Part shown: one piece after another, positions 17,154 through 25,805 of the stretch
Numbering within the stretch: position 1 is the stretch's first letter
How the letters are laid out: every line of letters begins with the position of its first letter
Source of the DNA: Candidatus Zixiibacteriota bacterium
GTDB taxonomy: Bacteria > Zixibacteria > MSB-5A5 > GN15 > FEB-12
Length of the DNA: 52,060 nucleotides
Direction of reading: 5' to 3'
Assembly (NCBI GenBank): GCA_040753875.1
Contig: JBFMDV010000038.1
Span: 1-52,060 of the forward strand
The notes under the pieces: generated by a model
What the model was told of the DNA's origin: nothing
What the model saw: only the letters and a program-made list of their open reading frames with translations
Databases searched by the model: none
Position numbers and translations under genes: made by a program

Positions 17154-18934
17154 GCCGCAATCGCGTGCTCTGGTACCTTCTCGCGTCATATTTCCTCGTT
17201 CTCATCCTGTCGTTAGGGGCTGTTGGCTGGCAGATTTCCGTATCTTTCAAGCGATCGCAAATCGACCGTGCCGCTGAAGATCTCAAAGTTCGCGCCCTCC
17301 TGGCGACCAGCCAGCTTCAGAGCAGTTTTGTCACTAACGACTTTACCTACGCAGATTCTCTTTGTCGTACGCTCTCGGCTCGTGTCGGCGCACCAGTGAC
17401 TATTTTCCTGCCATCTGGCAAACCGATCGGCAGCTCCGAAAATCGCGAGTTGGACGCCGACATAGAGTCAACTCGCCCGGAGGTGAAACAGGCGCGACTC
17501 GGGCAGATCGGCACTGACGTTCGGTTCAGCCGTTCCTTGGGTCAGGAGGTCATGTTCGTAGCGCTGCCGGCGGCAAACGACCAAGGCGTGCAGGGGATAG
17601 TGCGCATGGCGTTTCCGGTCGGGTATATCGACTCCGGTATCAAGGACCTGCGCATGAAGCTCGTGATCGCGGGGCTGCTGATCGGGCTCCTTGCGATCGG
17701 CATCAGCGTGGCGATCACCTTTCGGATAGCGCGGCCGATCGAAACTCTCAAGAACGGGGCGACCCTTTTTGCAGCCGGTGACCTCGATCAGAGGTTGCCA
17801 GTGTCTGGCTTTGAGGAAACCCGCAAACTGGCCGCCGCGATGAATGACATGGCCGAGCAGCTCGACCGTCGCATTCGTGCCATCACGCACCAGCGCAACG
17901 AACAGGAAGCGGTGCTTGCAAGCATGATAGAAGGAGTTATCGCGGTCGATGCCGACGAGCGGGTGATGAATCTCAATCGCGCCGCCGCGCAGCTGCTTCG
18001 TGTGCCTCCTGAGGCGACGCTCGGCAGGACTATCCAGGAAGTCGTGCGTAACACCGAGCTTCAGAAATTAATGAGCCGAACGCTTGCCAGCCGCGCCCCG
18101 GTGGAAGGGGAGTTTATACTCACCGAACACGGCGAGCAGTTCATCCAGGTACATGGAGCGCAGTTGCCGGAGTCCGAGGGAAAGAACCCGGGCGCGGTGA
18201 TCGTCTTACACGACATCACGGCACTGCGACGACTCGAGAATCTACGCCGTGACTTCGTGGCCAATGTGTCGCATGAGCTGAAGACCCCCATCACCTCTAT
18301 CAAAGGATTTGTGGAGACGCTTCGGGACGGGGCGGTGGAGCACGCCGAGGACGCCCGCCGTTTCTTGGGAATTATCGAAAAGCATGTCGATCGGCTGAAC
18401 AACATTATCGAGGACCTTCTTACGTTGTCGCGGATCGAACAAGGGACCGAGCGGGCGGAGATTCTTCTGGAGGATGGGGATGTCTGCGAAGTCTTGCGCG
18501 GGGCACGCGACCTGTGTCTGGTCAAGGCCACCGAAAAGCGGCTCACGCTTGAGGTTCGATGCGATACGTCCCTGAGAGTTCGTCTCAACCCTGCGCTGCT
18601 CGAACAGGCAGTGGTAAACCTGATTGATAATGCCGTGAAGTACAGTGAGCCGGACCGACGAATTTCCATATCAGCTTCGGAGATGGAGGGGCGCATCACT
18701 ATCGAAATTCGGGACGAAGGGTGTGGTGTTGCCGCCGAGCACTTATCGCGTCTCTGGGAGCGGTTTTATAGGGTCGATCGCGCCCGTAGCCGCAGCCAGG
18801 GTGGGACTGGCCTCGGCCTTGCCATCGTCAAACATATCGCGCTGGCGCACGGCGGGAATGTCAGCGTGGACAGCATCCCCGGCCAGGGAAGCACCTTTCG
18901 CATTCATCTTCCGAGCGGTACTGCGCGACCTTAG
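17150..18934 (+). CDS. phoR: Phosphate-regulon sensor histidine kinase PhoR
   Basis: 594-aa inner-membrane sensor kinase. TM1 is at ~7-28, an extracytoplasmic domain of ~135 residues follows, and TM2 is '[19 protein letters not shown]' (~164-184). Then come HAMP ('[18 protein letters not shown]'), PAS ('[20 protein letters not shown]'), the HisKA box '[19 protein letters not shown]' with phospho-acceptor His375, and HATPase_c with N box '[11 protein letters not shown]', G1 'IRDEGCGV' and G2 '[12 protein letters not shown]'. The long extracytoplasmic loop is more like Bacillus PhoR than the E. coli version, which lacks it. It overlaps phoB by 4 nt (ATGA) and is translationally coupled. In the known pathway it acts through PstSCAB and PhoU, all encoded downstream here. 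Confidence 0.93.
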   Translation: MSRNRVLWYLLASYFLVLILSLGAVGWQISVSFKRSQIDRAAEDLKVRALLATSQLQSSFVTNDFTYADSLCRTLSARVGAPVTIFLPSGKPIGSSENRELDADIESTRPEVKQARLGQIGTDVRFSRSLGQEVMFVALPAANDQGVQGIVRMAFPVGYIDSGIKDLRMKLVIAGLLIGLLAIGISVAITFRIARPIETLKNGATLFAAGDLDQRLPVSGFEETRKLAAAMNDMAEQLDRRIRAITHQRNEQEAVLASMIEGVIAVDADERVMNLNRAAAQLLRVPPEATLGRTIQEVVRNTELQKLMSRTLASRAPVEGEFILTEHGEQFIQVHGAQLPESEGKNPGAVIVLHDITALRRLENLRRDFVANVSHELKTPITSIKGFVETLRDGAVEHAEDARRFLGIIEKHVDRLNNIIEDLLTLSRIEQGTERAEILLEDGDVCEVLRGARDLCLVKATEKRLTLEVRCDTSLRVRLNPALLEQAVVNLIDNAVKYSEPDRRISISASEMEGRITIEIRDEGCGVAAEHLSRLWERFYRVDRARSRSQGGTGLGLAIVKHIALAHGGNVSVDSIPGQGSTFRIHLPSGTARP

Positions 18935-19039
18935 CCATCACCTTAAGATTCAGCCATCATCGTTCGCGTACTCGTTGTCCGGGATCGTGATGCGCCTGAG
19001 CACCGCCTCCAGTTCCACCCCTGACTCCACAGGGAAATA

Positions 19040-19072
19040 TTAACCGGCCCCTAACGAAATCCTAACTGGTGG
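19040..19072 (+). promoter_or_regulatory. Pho-box-like direct repeats before the porin gene
   Basis: TTAAC, CTAAC and CTAAC begin at 19040, 19051 and 19062, 11 bp apart. An 8-bp inverted repeat, AACCGGCC (19042-19049) and GGCCGGTT (19071-19078), brackets the block. TTTAAT at 19077-19082 could be the -10. This is the best of the three Pho-box-like sites. Confidence 0.65.
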
Positions 19073-19140
19073 CCGGTTTAATTGTTAGGAAGCTGGAGAG
19101 AGGAATCCAGTTAGGAACATGGACAGAAAGGGAAGAGAAC

Positions 19141-20394
19141 GTGAAACCACTCAAGCTTGGCTTGAGCCTGGCCGTCCTGACACTGGGCGTCATCGGCCGG
19201 GTGAACGCACAAAACGCCGACGATAGTCTCAAGGCCGTGGTCGATGAAACCAGGCAGCAGGTTGAAGGGATGGCCGAGAACATGGCCATTCTGACCGGAG
19301 ATGTGGAGAAACTGAAACAACTGAAAGTATCCGGGTACCTTCAAGCGCGTTATGAACTCAACGACAGCTCACGGTACGGCATCACCGGCGGCTACGATGC
19401 CACCAAGAACCTGAACGCGAACAACATCTATATCCGTCGCGGCCGTATCAAATTTCAGTTTCAACCGAACGCCTCCAGCCGGTATATCATCTACTTTGAC
19501 GCCTCGAAGGATAAAGTGTCCTTGAAAGAGGCATATGTGGACCTCAGCCACCGATTCAAGGAACATGCATTCACGCTGACGGCCGGGCAGTTCAATATTC
19601 CATTTGGGTACGAGATTGAATACTCGTCATCGAAACGGGATTTTCCCGAGCGAAGCCTGACCGAGCGGACGCTGTTCAAAGGGGAACGGGATCGCGGGGT
19701 CAACTTGAGCTGGACACTTCCAAAGAACGTCCAGTTCAATGCCGCCGTGCTTCAAGGATACGGTATAGAGGACAGCAAGTTCACCTGGTTTGACCCTACC
19801 AAACAGAAGGACGTTCTCGGACGCGTGAAGGTGAAGCTGGGGATGGTCGACTTTGGCGTGTCGGCGTATCACGGCAAAACATATGTACCGGGTACAGCCG
19901 CGGTGGCTCCGGTGACCACGTACATAGATGTGAACGGCAATGGTCTGGTGGATGCCGGTGATTCGGTGAGGACGACGACCGGCTCAGCCGCAACGCCGGC
20001 GGTCGAATACGACAAGAACCGGGTGGGCATCGATGCCCAGTTGTATCTCGATGTTCTGCCACTTGGCGGCACGGGCGTGCGGGCTGAGATGATCGGTGCC
20101 CGGGACAAAGGGAAGATGGAACGCGGCTGGTATCTGTGGTTATCGCAGGCTGTGTACAAGAACTTCGGCGGGGCGGTGCGATACGATTATTTCGACCCAA
20201 ACACCAGCGACGCTGCGAAGAGTGACGCCACCGGCACGCTTTCCCTGGCAGCACACTACTACTGGGATGCCAATGTCCGGTTAACGGCGGCGTACGATAT
20301 GCCGCGACTTCTGAAAGATAACTCGATCTTCTCCAAAGCGTCCGGCGACAAAAAGGACAACACGTTCACACTGCAGTTTCAGTATTCGATGTAG
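19141..20394 (+). CDS. Phosphate-selective-type outer-membrane porin (OprP/OprO-like)
   Basis: 417-aa outer-membrane beta-barrel protein of the porin O/P type. I start it at GTG 19141, preceded by AGGGAAG, because the product then opens with a clean signal peptide (~23 aa, ending 'GRVNA'). A short coiled-coil-like segment (~27-60, 'VDETRQQVEGMAENM') precedes the barrel, as in many porins of this group. The barrel begins 'LKVSGYLQARYEL' and includes 'IYIRRGRIKFQF' and 'LTAGQFNIPFGYE', hallmarks of the OprP family. It ends in 'FTLQFQYSM' with the usual aromatic C-terminal strand. Pho-box-like repeats directly upstream and pstS 23 nt downstream argue that it brings phosphate across the outer membrane under starvation. 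Confidence 0.88.
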   Translation: MKPLKLGLSLAVLTLGVIGRVNAQNADDSLKAVVDETRQQVEGMAENMAILTGDVEKLKQLKVSGYLQARYELNDSSRYGITGGYDATKNLNANNIYIRRGRIKFQFQPNASSRYIIYFDASKDKVSLKEAYVDLSHRFKEHAFTLTAGQFNIPFGYEIEYSSSKRDFPERSLTERTLFKGERDRGVNLSWTLPKNVQFNAAVLQGYGIEDSKFTWFDPTKQKDVLGRVKVKLGMVDFGVSAYHGKTYVPGTAAVAPVTTYIDVNGNGLVDAGDSVRTTTGSAATPAVEYDKNRVGIDAQLYLDVLPLGGTGVRAEMIGARDKGKMERGWYLWLSQAVYKNFGGAVRYDYFDPNTSDAAKSDATGTLSLAAHYYWDANVRLTAAYDMPRLLKDNSIFSKASGDKKDNTFTLQFQYSM

Positions 20395-20417
20395 CGAATA
20401 ACAGGAAAGGATTGACG

Positions 20418-21269
20418 ATGAAACGGATCATCTTACGCACCAGCGCGCTGATCGCGATTGTCACGGCAATTGTCATTGGCGCCAACTATCTCGGGATCGC
20501 AGCGGGCCAGGCGATATCGGTGAAGGGCTCCGACACGATGGTGTTGTTGGGCCAGCGCTGGGCCGAGGCGTTCATGAAGCAGAACCCGGGTATCGTGGTT
20601 CAAGTGACCGGGGGCGGTTCCGGAGTGGGGATCGCAGCGCTCATTAACGGCTCCACTGACGTCTGCGAAGCCTCGCGTCCCATGAAAGCCTCGGAGGTTG
20701 ATAAACTCAAAGAGCGCTTCAATTCTCCGGGCGTGGAAATCCCCGTGGCACGCGACGGGCTCTCCGTCTATCTGAATGATCAGAACCCGATCAGCGAACT
20801 CTCGATCGACCAACTTGCGGCCATATACAGCGGCAAGGCAACGAATTGGAAAGAGTTCGGCGGAAATGACGCCCGGATCATTCTGTATGGCCGCGAGAAC
20901 AGTTCCGGCACCTACGGATTGTTCAAGGACGAGGTCCTGAAGGGGCGCGACTTCGCACCGCAAACCCAGACGCTACCCGGAACCGCGGCTGTGGTGAACG
21001 CTGTGTCAAAAGACCCCAACGGGATCGGTTACGGCGGCGCGGCGTATGCCAAGGGCGTAAAGGACGCCAAGCTGAAACTGGATGCCAAGTCGACGGCGTA
21101 TCTGCCCACCGAAGAGAATGTCAAGAGCGGCGTCTATCCGCTTTCCCGGTATCTCTTCTGGTATCTCCGCAACAAGCCGATGGGCGATACCAAAAAGCTG
21201 GTTGATTTTGTGCTGTCCGAAGAGGGCCAGAAGATCGTGGCTGAGGTCGGCTATTACGGTTTGAAGTGA
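20418..21269 (+). CDS. pstS: Phosphate-binding protein PstS, copy 1
   Basis: 283-aa periplasmic phosphate receptor of the Pst ABC transporter. AGGAAAGG at 20403-20410 supports ATG 20418. It has an N-terminal signal sequence (~1-27). The binding-protein signature is complete: 'ISVKGSDTMVLLGQRWAE', 'VTGGGSGVGIAALING', 'YGRENSSGTYGLFKDEVL' and 'LPGTAAVVNAVSKDPNGIGYGG'. The Ser/Thr/Arg set around 'RENSSGTY' contacts phosphate in relatives. It lies 23 nt after the porin gene and is probably cotranscribed with it. Copy 2 follows with its own Pho-box-like promoter. Confidence 0.93.
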   Translation: MKRIILRTSALIAIVTAIVIGANYLGIAAGQAISVKGSDTMVLLGQRWAEAFMKQNPGIVVQVTGGGSGVGIAALINGSTDVCEASRPMKASEVDKLKERFNSPGVEIPVARDGLSVYLNDQNPISELSIDQLAAIYSGKATNWKEFGGNDARIILYGRENSSGTYGLFKDEVLKGRDFAPQTQTLPGTAAVVNAVSKDPNGIGYGGAAYAKGVKDAKLKLDAKSTAYLPTEENVKSGVYPLSRYLFWYLRNKPMGDTKKLVDFVLSEEGQKIVAEVGYYGLK

Positions 21270-21344
21270 TTCAATTGCTGTGCGTCCGGGAGAGATACTG
21301 GTATGGCCTCTCCCGGTCGCGTCTTCAACACGGCTCATGTAATC

Positions 21345-21371
21345 CTTGCATAATTCTAACAATTTTCTAAT
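21345..21371 (+). promoter_or_regulatory. Pho-box-like direct repeats before pstS copy 2
   Basis: CTTGC, CTAAC and CTAAT begin at 21345, 21356 and 21367, 11 bp apart, in the 176-nt gap between the two pstS genes. The right end overlaps a perfect 20-bp palindrome (21369-21388). This suggests that pstS copy 2 and pstCAB-phoU have their own phosphate-starvation promoter. Confidence 0.6.
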
Positions 21372-21388
21372 ATCGCTGCAGCGATATT
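21369..21388. repeat. Perfect 20-bp palindrome AATATCGCTG/CAGCGATATT
   Basis: AATATCGCTG is followed directly by its exact reverse complement CAGCGATATT, with no spacer. It overlaps the last Pho-box-like repeat and lies about 60 nt before pstS copy 2. No T-run follows, so an operator for a dimeric regulator is likelier than a terminator. Confidence 0.7.
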
Positions 21389-21445
21389 GGAAATTACCTG
21401 TTCGGGATAAACGGGAAACCTCGAAACGCCGGTAATGGAACTGAG

Positions 21446-22297
21446 ATGACGCACAGTTCGGCAGCTATATCAGGGTTACTGTGTTTGGTGGCGACGACCA
21501 TTGCGGGTGAGACTATAACGATTAAAGGTTCCGATACGATGGTCCGACTCGGACAGCGCTGGGCTGAGGAATACATGGCACTCAACAAAACAGCGGTGAT
21601 TCAAGTAACGGGCGGTGGCACTGGAGCCGGCGTGGCGGCGCTTCTCAACAGCGGCACCGATGTCTGCCAGGCCTCACGCGATCTAAGCGCTCGTGAATTC
21701 GAGCTGGCATCGAAAAAGCGAATTGCTCCCCTCCGGATCACTGTTGCTCTTGATGCGGTCGCCGTGTATTTGCACAAGGCGAATCCGGTCGAGAGTCTCA
21801 GCCTGGGGCAACTCAGGGGAATCTACACCGGAGCCATCACCAGCTGGCGCGATCTGGGCGGACCGGATCATCGCATCGTGCTATACAGCCGGGAAAACAG
21901 CTCGGGGACCTATGTTCTCTTTCGTGAGGTGGTGCTCAAGAACCATGATTATGCTCCGGAGGCGCAGACACTTCCCGGGACCGCCGCCGTGATCAATGCG
22001 GTCGCGCACGACCGATATGGTATCGGCTACGGCGGCATTGCCTGGGAGAGCAATGTCAAGCATGCGATGGTGAAGCCGACCGACACGAGTGCGGCGGTAT
22101 CGCCGACCGACGCGAACGTATCGCGGGGAGAGTATCCGATTGCGCGCAAGCTCTACTGGTTCACCAACGGCGAGCCGACCGGTGAACTGGCTCGGCTGCG
22201 GGATTTTGTGTTGTCGGATACCGGGCAGCAGATTGCGGCACACGCAGGTTATTTCCCGTTACTGACCAACGTGGTCGAGAAGACTGAAATGAAGTAA
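21446..22297 (+). CDS. pstS: Phosphate-binding protein PstS, copy 2
   Basis: 283-aa second phosphate receptor, colinear with copy 1 (20418-21269). Shared motifs are 'ITIKGSDTMVRLGQRWAEEY', 'VTGGGTGAGVAALLNSGTD', 'YSRENSSGTYVLFREVVL' and 'LPGTAAVINAVAHDRYGIGYGG'. It has a short signal peptide ending near 'TIAGE'. The Shine-Dalgarno is poor. It is preceded by Pho-box-like repeats and a 20-bp palindrome, and followed after 35 nt by pstC, so this copy heads the pstSCAB-phoU transcript. Two receptors of different affinity, or different growth-phase use, would be a reasonable explanation; sequence does not show which. The two copies are diverged, so the duplication is old. Confidence 0.92.
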   Translation: MTHSSAAISGLLCLVATTIAGETITIKGSDTMVRLGQRWAEEYMALNKTAVIQVTGGGTGAGVAALLNSGTDVCQASRDLSAREFELASKKRIAPLRITVALDAVAVYLHKANPVESLSLGQLRGIYTGAITSWRDLGGPDHRIVLYSRENSSGTYVLFREVVLKNHDYAPEAQTLPGTAAVINAVAHDRYGIGYGGIAWESNVKHAMVKPTDTSAAVSPTDANVSRGEYPIARKLYWFTNGEPTGELARLRDFVLSDTGQQIAAHAGYFPLLTNVVEKTEMK

Positions 22298-22332
22298 GAC
22301 GAGACGGCCGGCCACGGAAGATCGGCGCAAAA

Positions 22333-23292
22333 ATGAAACCGCTCACATTCAAACCCAAATCCCGCTGGCGGGAATTTATCGGTGAGAAGGCGATCTCCAT
22401 GAGCGCTTACGCCGCCCTTGTGGCTATCTTTCTCATTTTCATTTTCATCTTCAAGGAATCTCTCCCGATATTCACCGACCCCAAAGTCCGGCAGGAGGCA
22501 AGTCTTGATCGGTTGTTCCTGAAACAGCCGTTTTATGAAGACAGCGAGCGACTCTGGGTGTGGCAACCGACCTCCGACGAGCCAAAATACTCGCTCATGC
22601 CGCTGTTTATAGGCACATTCAAGGCGGCATTGATCGCCATGTTGTTTGCAACACCCCTGGCGGTTCTGGCCGCCATATATACATCCGAGTTTGCGTCGAA
22701 ACGGATGCGGGAGATCATCAAACCGACTATCGAACTGCTGGCCGGACTCCCATCGGTGGTGCTCGGCTTTTTTGCCTTGATAGTTCTGGCTTCTATATTG
22801 CAGGACACGTTTGGACTGGTTTTTCGTCTCAATGCTCTTAACGCGGGGCTGGCGCTGGGGATTACGGTAATCCCCGTGATCTTCACCATCGCTGAGGATG
22901 CGATGTCCGCAGTGCCTCATTCGCTTCGCGATGCCGCCACTGCGCTCGGTGCAACTCCCTGGCAGGTGTCCCTCACGATGGTGCTTCCGGCGGCGCTCCC
23001 CGGCATTGCGGCCGGTGTCGTGCTTGGATTCGGGCGGGCTATCGGCGAGACCATGATCGTCCTCATGGCTTCAGGTAACGCCGCCATAGTGTCCGGCAGT
23101 CTCACCGACTCGATCCGCACGCTGTCCGCGACCATTGCCGCGGAACTGGCCGAAGTCGTGTTCGGGAGCGGTCATTACAGCGTGCTGTTTTTCATCGGGA
23201 CGCTGCTGTTCCTGTTCACGTTTCTCATCAACCTTGGCGGTGATCTGGTATTGCACCGGCTAAAAGAGCGGCTACAGGGGAGAAGTTCATGA
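22333..23292 (+). CDS. pstC: Phosphate ABC transporter permease PstC
   Basis: 319-aa inner-membrane permease with about six transmembrane helices. TM1 is at ~20-44 and is followed by a periplasmic loop of ~45 residues ('FTDPKVRQEASLDRLFLK'). The conserved permease block is 'LAGLPSVVLGFFALIVL', and the cytoplasmic EAA-like loop is 'SLRDAATALGATPWQVSLTMVLPAALPGIAAGVVLGFGRAIGET', characteristic of PstC. It overlaps pstA by 4 nt. PstC and PstA form the channel used with PstS and PstB. Confidence 0.95.
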   Translation: MKPLTFKPKSRWREFIGEKAISMSAYAALVAIFLIFIFIFKESLPIFTDPKVRQEASLDRLFLKQPFYEDSERLWVWQPTSDEPKYSLMPLFIGTFKAALIAMLFATPLAVLAAIYTSEFASKRMREIIKPTIELLAGLPSVVLGFFALIVLASILQDTFGLVFRLNALNAGLALGITVIPVIFTIAEDAMSAVPHSLRDAATALGATPWQVSLTMVLPAALPGIAAGVVLGFGRAIGETMIVLMASGNAAIVSGSLTDSIRTLSATIAAELAEVVFGSGHYSVLFFIGTLLFLFTFLINLGGDLVLHRLKERLQGRSS

Positions 23293-24239
23293 CACCCATC
23301 ATCGAAACGCCGCACGGTACCGTTCAGAGGCTCGAGTTCGGCAGGAAAGGGACTGCCGTCATCCCTCGCGTGCTGATGTTCATAGCCGTCGTGCTGATCA
23401 TGCTGATGCTGGCGCTGATCGTGGGGAATATCGTGTATAGTGGCTTGGGCTCGATCACCTGGACATTCCTGACCAGTCCGCCGGAACAGGGGATGGAAGG
23501 GGGCGGTATCTTTCCAGCGATTTTCGGTACTCTGCTTCTGGTCATACTCATGGTTATCGCGGTCGTACCACTTGGCGTGTTGACTGCCATTTATCTGCAG
23601 GAGTATACGCGCCCGGATTCGTGGGGGACGCGATTGATACGCCAGGCCATCAACAATCTCGCCGGTGTGCCCTCAATCGTCTTCGGGTTATTTGGCTTGG
23701 GATTCTTCATCGGGTTTCTGGGAGGCGGTATCGACAAACTGTTTTTCGGAGGGGGGCGTCCGGTCTGGGGACAACCGGCGATCGTCTGGGCGTCGCTCAC
23801 CATGGCGCTGCTGACGCTTCCCGTTGTGATCGTCTCAACCGAGGAAGCGTTGCGGGCAATCCCGCGCGAGCTCAAAGAAGCCAGTTACGCGCTGGGTGCA
23901 ACCAAGGTGCAGACCATCTGGCGGGTGATCATTCCCCAGGCGCTGCCCGGGATCTTCACCGGCGCCATATTGGCTGTCGGACGAGGGGCAGGTGAAGTAG
24001 CCCCCATTATGTTCACCGGTGCGGCATACTACCTGCCGTACCTGCCGACAAAACTCACCGACCAGTTCATGGTGTTGGGGTATCATATTTATGTGCTGGC
24101 CACTCAGTCGCCCGATGTCGAACGGACAAAACCGATCCTCTATGGAACGGTCCTGGTGCTCCTGGTGTTGACCTTCTTATTGAACTTCATCGGGATATAC
24201 ATTCGCTCACGTATACGAACGAGACGTGTTAGTGCATAA
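23289..24239 (+). CDS. pstA: Phosphate ABC transporter permease PstA
   Basis: 316-aa inner-membrane permease, partner of PstC. Motifs are '[20 protein letters not shown]' and the EAA loop '[32 protein letters not shown]', followed by '[22 protein letters not shown]', standard for PstA. It starts within the pstC stop (ATGA at 23289-23292), so translation is coupled, and its stop overlaps the pstB start region. Confidence 0.95.
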   Translation: MTPIIETPHGTVQRLEFGRKGTAVIPRVLMFIAVVLIMLMLALIVGNIVYSGLGSITWTFLTSPPEQGMEGGGIFPAIFGTLLLVILMVIAVVPLGVLTAIYLQEYTRPDSWGTRLIRQAINNLAGVPSIVFGLFGLGFFIGFLGGGIDKLFFGGGRPVWGQPAIVWASLTMALLTLPVVIVSTEEALRAIPRELKEASYALGATKVQTIWRVIIPQALPGIFTGAILAVGRGAGEVAPIMFTGAAYYLPYLPTKLTDQFMVLGYHIYVLATQSPDVERTKPILYGTVLVLLVLTFLLNFIGIYIRSRIRTRRVSA

Positions 24240-25059
24240 AGAACCATCAGAAATCGGCACCGGGGCCTCACGGCCGGCGCAGCCCACCACGGCAGTCAAA
24301 GGACCCGATATCACCATAGCGGTATCGGACCTGAACTTCTACTACGGCACGAGTCAGGCCCTGTATGACGTGACGCTCGATGTCGACCGCAAACAGGTGA
24401 CGGCGCTCATTGGTCCATCCGGGTGCGGCAAGTCGACCTTCCTGCGGACGCTCAATCGGATGAACGACACGATCCCGGGAACGCGCCTGACCGGTCTGGT
24501 GCGGCTCGACGGTGAAGATATCTATAAGGAGATAAAGGACATCTCCTCCCTGCGGACGCGGGTAGGGATGGTGTTCCAGAGGTCAAATCCGTTTCCCAAG
24601 TCCATCTTCGACAACGTGGCGTACGGTCTGCGTGTGAACGGCATCAAGGACAAACGGTTTATTACCGAGGCGGTTGAGGAGACGTTAAAGAAAGCGTTCC
24701 TGTGGGATGAAGTAAAAGACCAGTTGGATAAGAATGCGTATATGCTTTCTGGTGGCCAACAGCAGCGCCTGTGTATCGCCCGCGCCCTGGCCGTTCGGCC
24801 GGAAGTGCTGCTCATGGACGAGCCGGCCTCGGCGCTCGACCCACTTTCGACGTCGAAGATCGAGGACCTGATAGGAGAGCTGAAAAAGAACTACACTATC
24901 GTCATTGTGACCCATAATATGCAGCAGGCTGCCCGCGTCTCGGACAGCACCGCGTTCTTCTACGAGGGGAGGATGGTCGAGTATGGTCCGACCAAGAAGA
25001 TCTTCACTAAACCGGACCAGACGAAGACCGAAGATTACATTACAGGGCGGTTCGGATAA
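24226..25059 (+). CDS. pstB: Phosphate ABC transporter ATPase PstB
   Basis: 277-aa cytoplasmic ABC ATPase driving phosphate import. Walker A is '[19 protein letters not shown]', the Q loop '[18 protein letters not shown]' is the PstB-specific form, signature '[15 protein letters not shown]', Walker B '[13 protein letters not shown]' and H loop '[16 protein letters not shown]'. The start is ambiguous: GTG 24226 or GTG 24232 both overlap the end of pstA. The first ~30 residues ('[17 protein letters not shown]') are a non-conserved extension. The gene is followed after 14 nt by phoU. Confidence 0.95.
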   Translation: MLVHKEPSEIGTGASRPAQPTTAVKGPDITIAVSDLNFYYGTSQALYDVTLDVDRKQVTALIGPSGCGKSTFLRTLNRMNDTIPGTRLTGLVRLDGEDIYKEIKDISSLRTRVGMVFQRSNPFPKSIFDNVAYGLRVNGIKDKRFITEAVEETLKKAFLWDEVKDQLDKNAYMLSGGQQQRLCIARALAVRPEVLLMDEPASALDPLSTSKIEDLIGELKKNYTIVIVTHNMQQAARVSDSTAFFYEGRMVEYGPTKKIFTKPDQTKTEDYITGRFG

Positions 25060-25073
25060 GAAAGGGTTCGGGC

Positions 25074-25748
25074 ATGTCGGTTCATTTGCGCAAAGAGATT
25101 GACAGACTCAAAAAACAGATCCTTACCCTCAGCGCCGCCGTGGAAGAATCGGTCCAGAAGGCCGTTAAAGCCATGGCCGAGCGGGACGACCGCCTGGCTC
25201 AGCGGGTCATCGATCAGGATATCGACATCGATGAGATGGAAGTTGAAGTGGAGGAGGAATGTCTCAAGATCCTGGCGCTGCACCAACCGGTCGCAATAGA
25301 TCTTCGCTTCATCATCGCGGTCCTGAAGATCAACAACGATCTGGAGCGGATCGGTGACCTGGCGGTCAATATCGCCGAGCGGGCGTTGTTTCTGTCACGG
25401 CAGGAGCCGGTACCGATGCCGTTCGATTTTCCGACCATGTCTGCCCTGGCGCAGTCCATGCTGCATCGGAGCCTTGATGCCCTCGTCAATATGAACAGCA
25501 CGCTGGCGAGCGAAGTCTGCCTGGCCGATGACGATCTTGACGCTATGAACCGGGAGATGTACTCACGAGTGCATGATGGTATACTGGCGAACCCGGACCG
25601 GATCGACTGTTTCATCCAGCTCCTCGCCACGTCGCGGCAGCTCGAGCGCATTGGGGATCACGCCACGAATATCGCTCAGGATGTCATTTACATGATCGAG
25701 GGGAAGATCGTCCGGCACCGCATGGGGGAATACGCCTCCGGAAAATGA
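25074..25748 (+). CDS. phoU: Phosphate signalling protein PhoU
   Basis: 224-aa cytoplasmic protein of two PhoU three-helix repeats. Each repeat shows the metal-binding pattern: 'DIDIDEMEVEVEEECLKILA' in the first and 'DDDLDAMNREMYSRV' in the second; 'RFIIAVLKINNDLERIGDLAVNIAE' and 'LATSRQLERIGDHATNIAQDVIYMIEG' are diagnostic. It links Pst transport to PhoR and represses the kinase when phosphate is plentiful. AAGGG precedes ATG 25074. It is the last gene of the operon; an imperfect hairpin (25750-25775) follows. Confidence 0.95.
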   Translation: MSVHLRKEIDRLKKQILTLSAAVEESVQKAVKAMAERDDRLAQRVIDQDIDIDEMEVEVEEECLKILALHQPVAIDLRFIIAVLKINNDLERIGDLAVNIAERALFLSRQEPVPMPFDFPTMSALAQSMLHRSLDALVNMNSTLASEVCLADDDLDAMNREMYSRVHDGILANPDRIDCFIQLLATSRQLERIGDHATNIAQDVIYMIEGKIVRHRMGEYASGK

Positions 25749-25749
25749 A

Positions 25750-25775
25750 CCGAGGCGCCTTTGGGAGCGTCTCGG
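25750..25775 (+). terminator. Possible hairpin terminator after phoU
   Basis: CCGAGGCGC and GCGTCTCGG form a 9-bp stem with one G-U pair and an 8-nt loop, starting one base after the phoU stop. No good T-run follows, so termination is uncertain. Confidence 0.4.
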
Positions 25776-25805
25776 TGGGTCCGAAATTGAACGGTAAGTT
25801 GGGAG

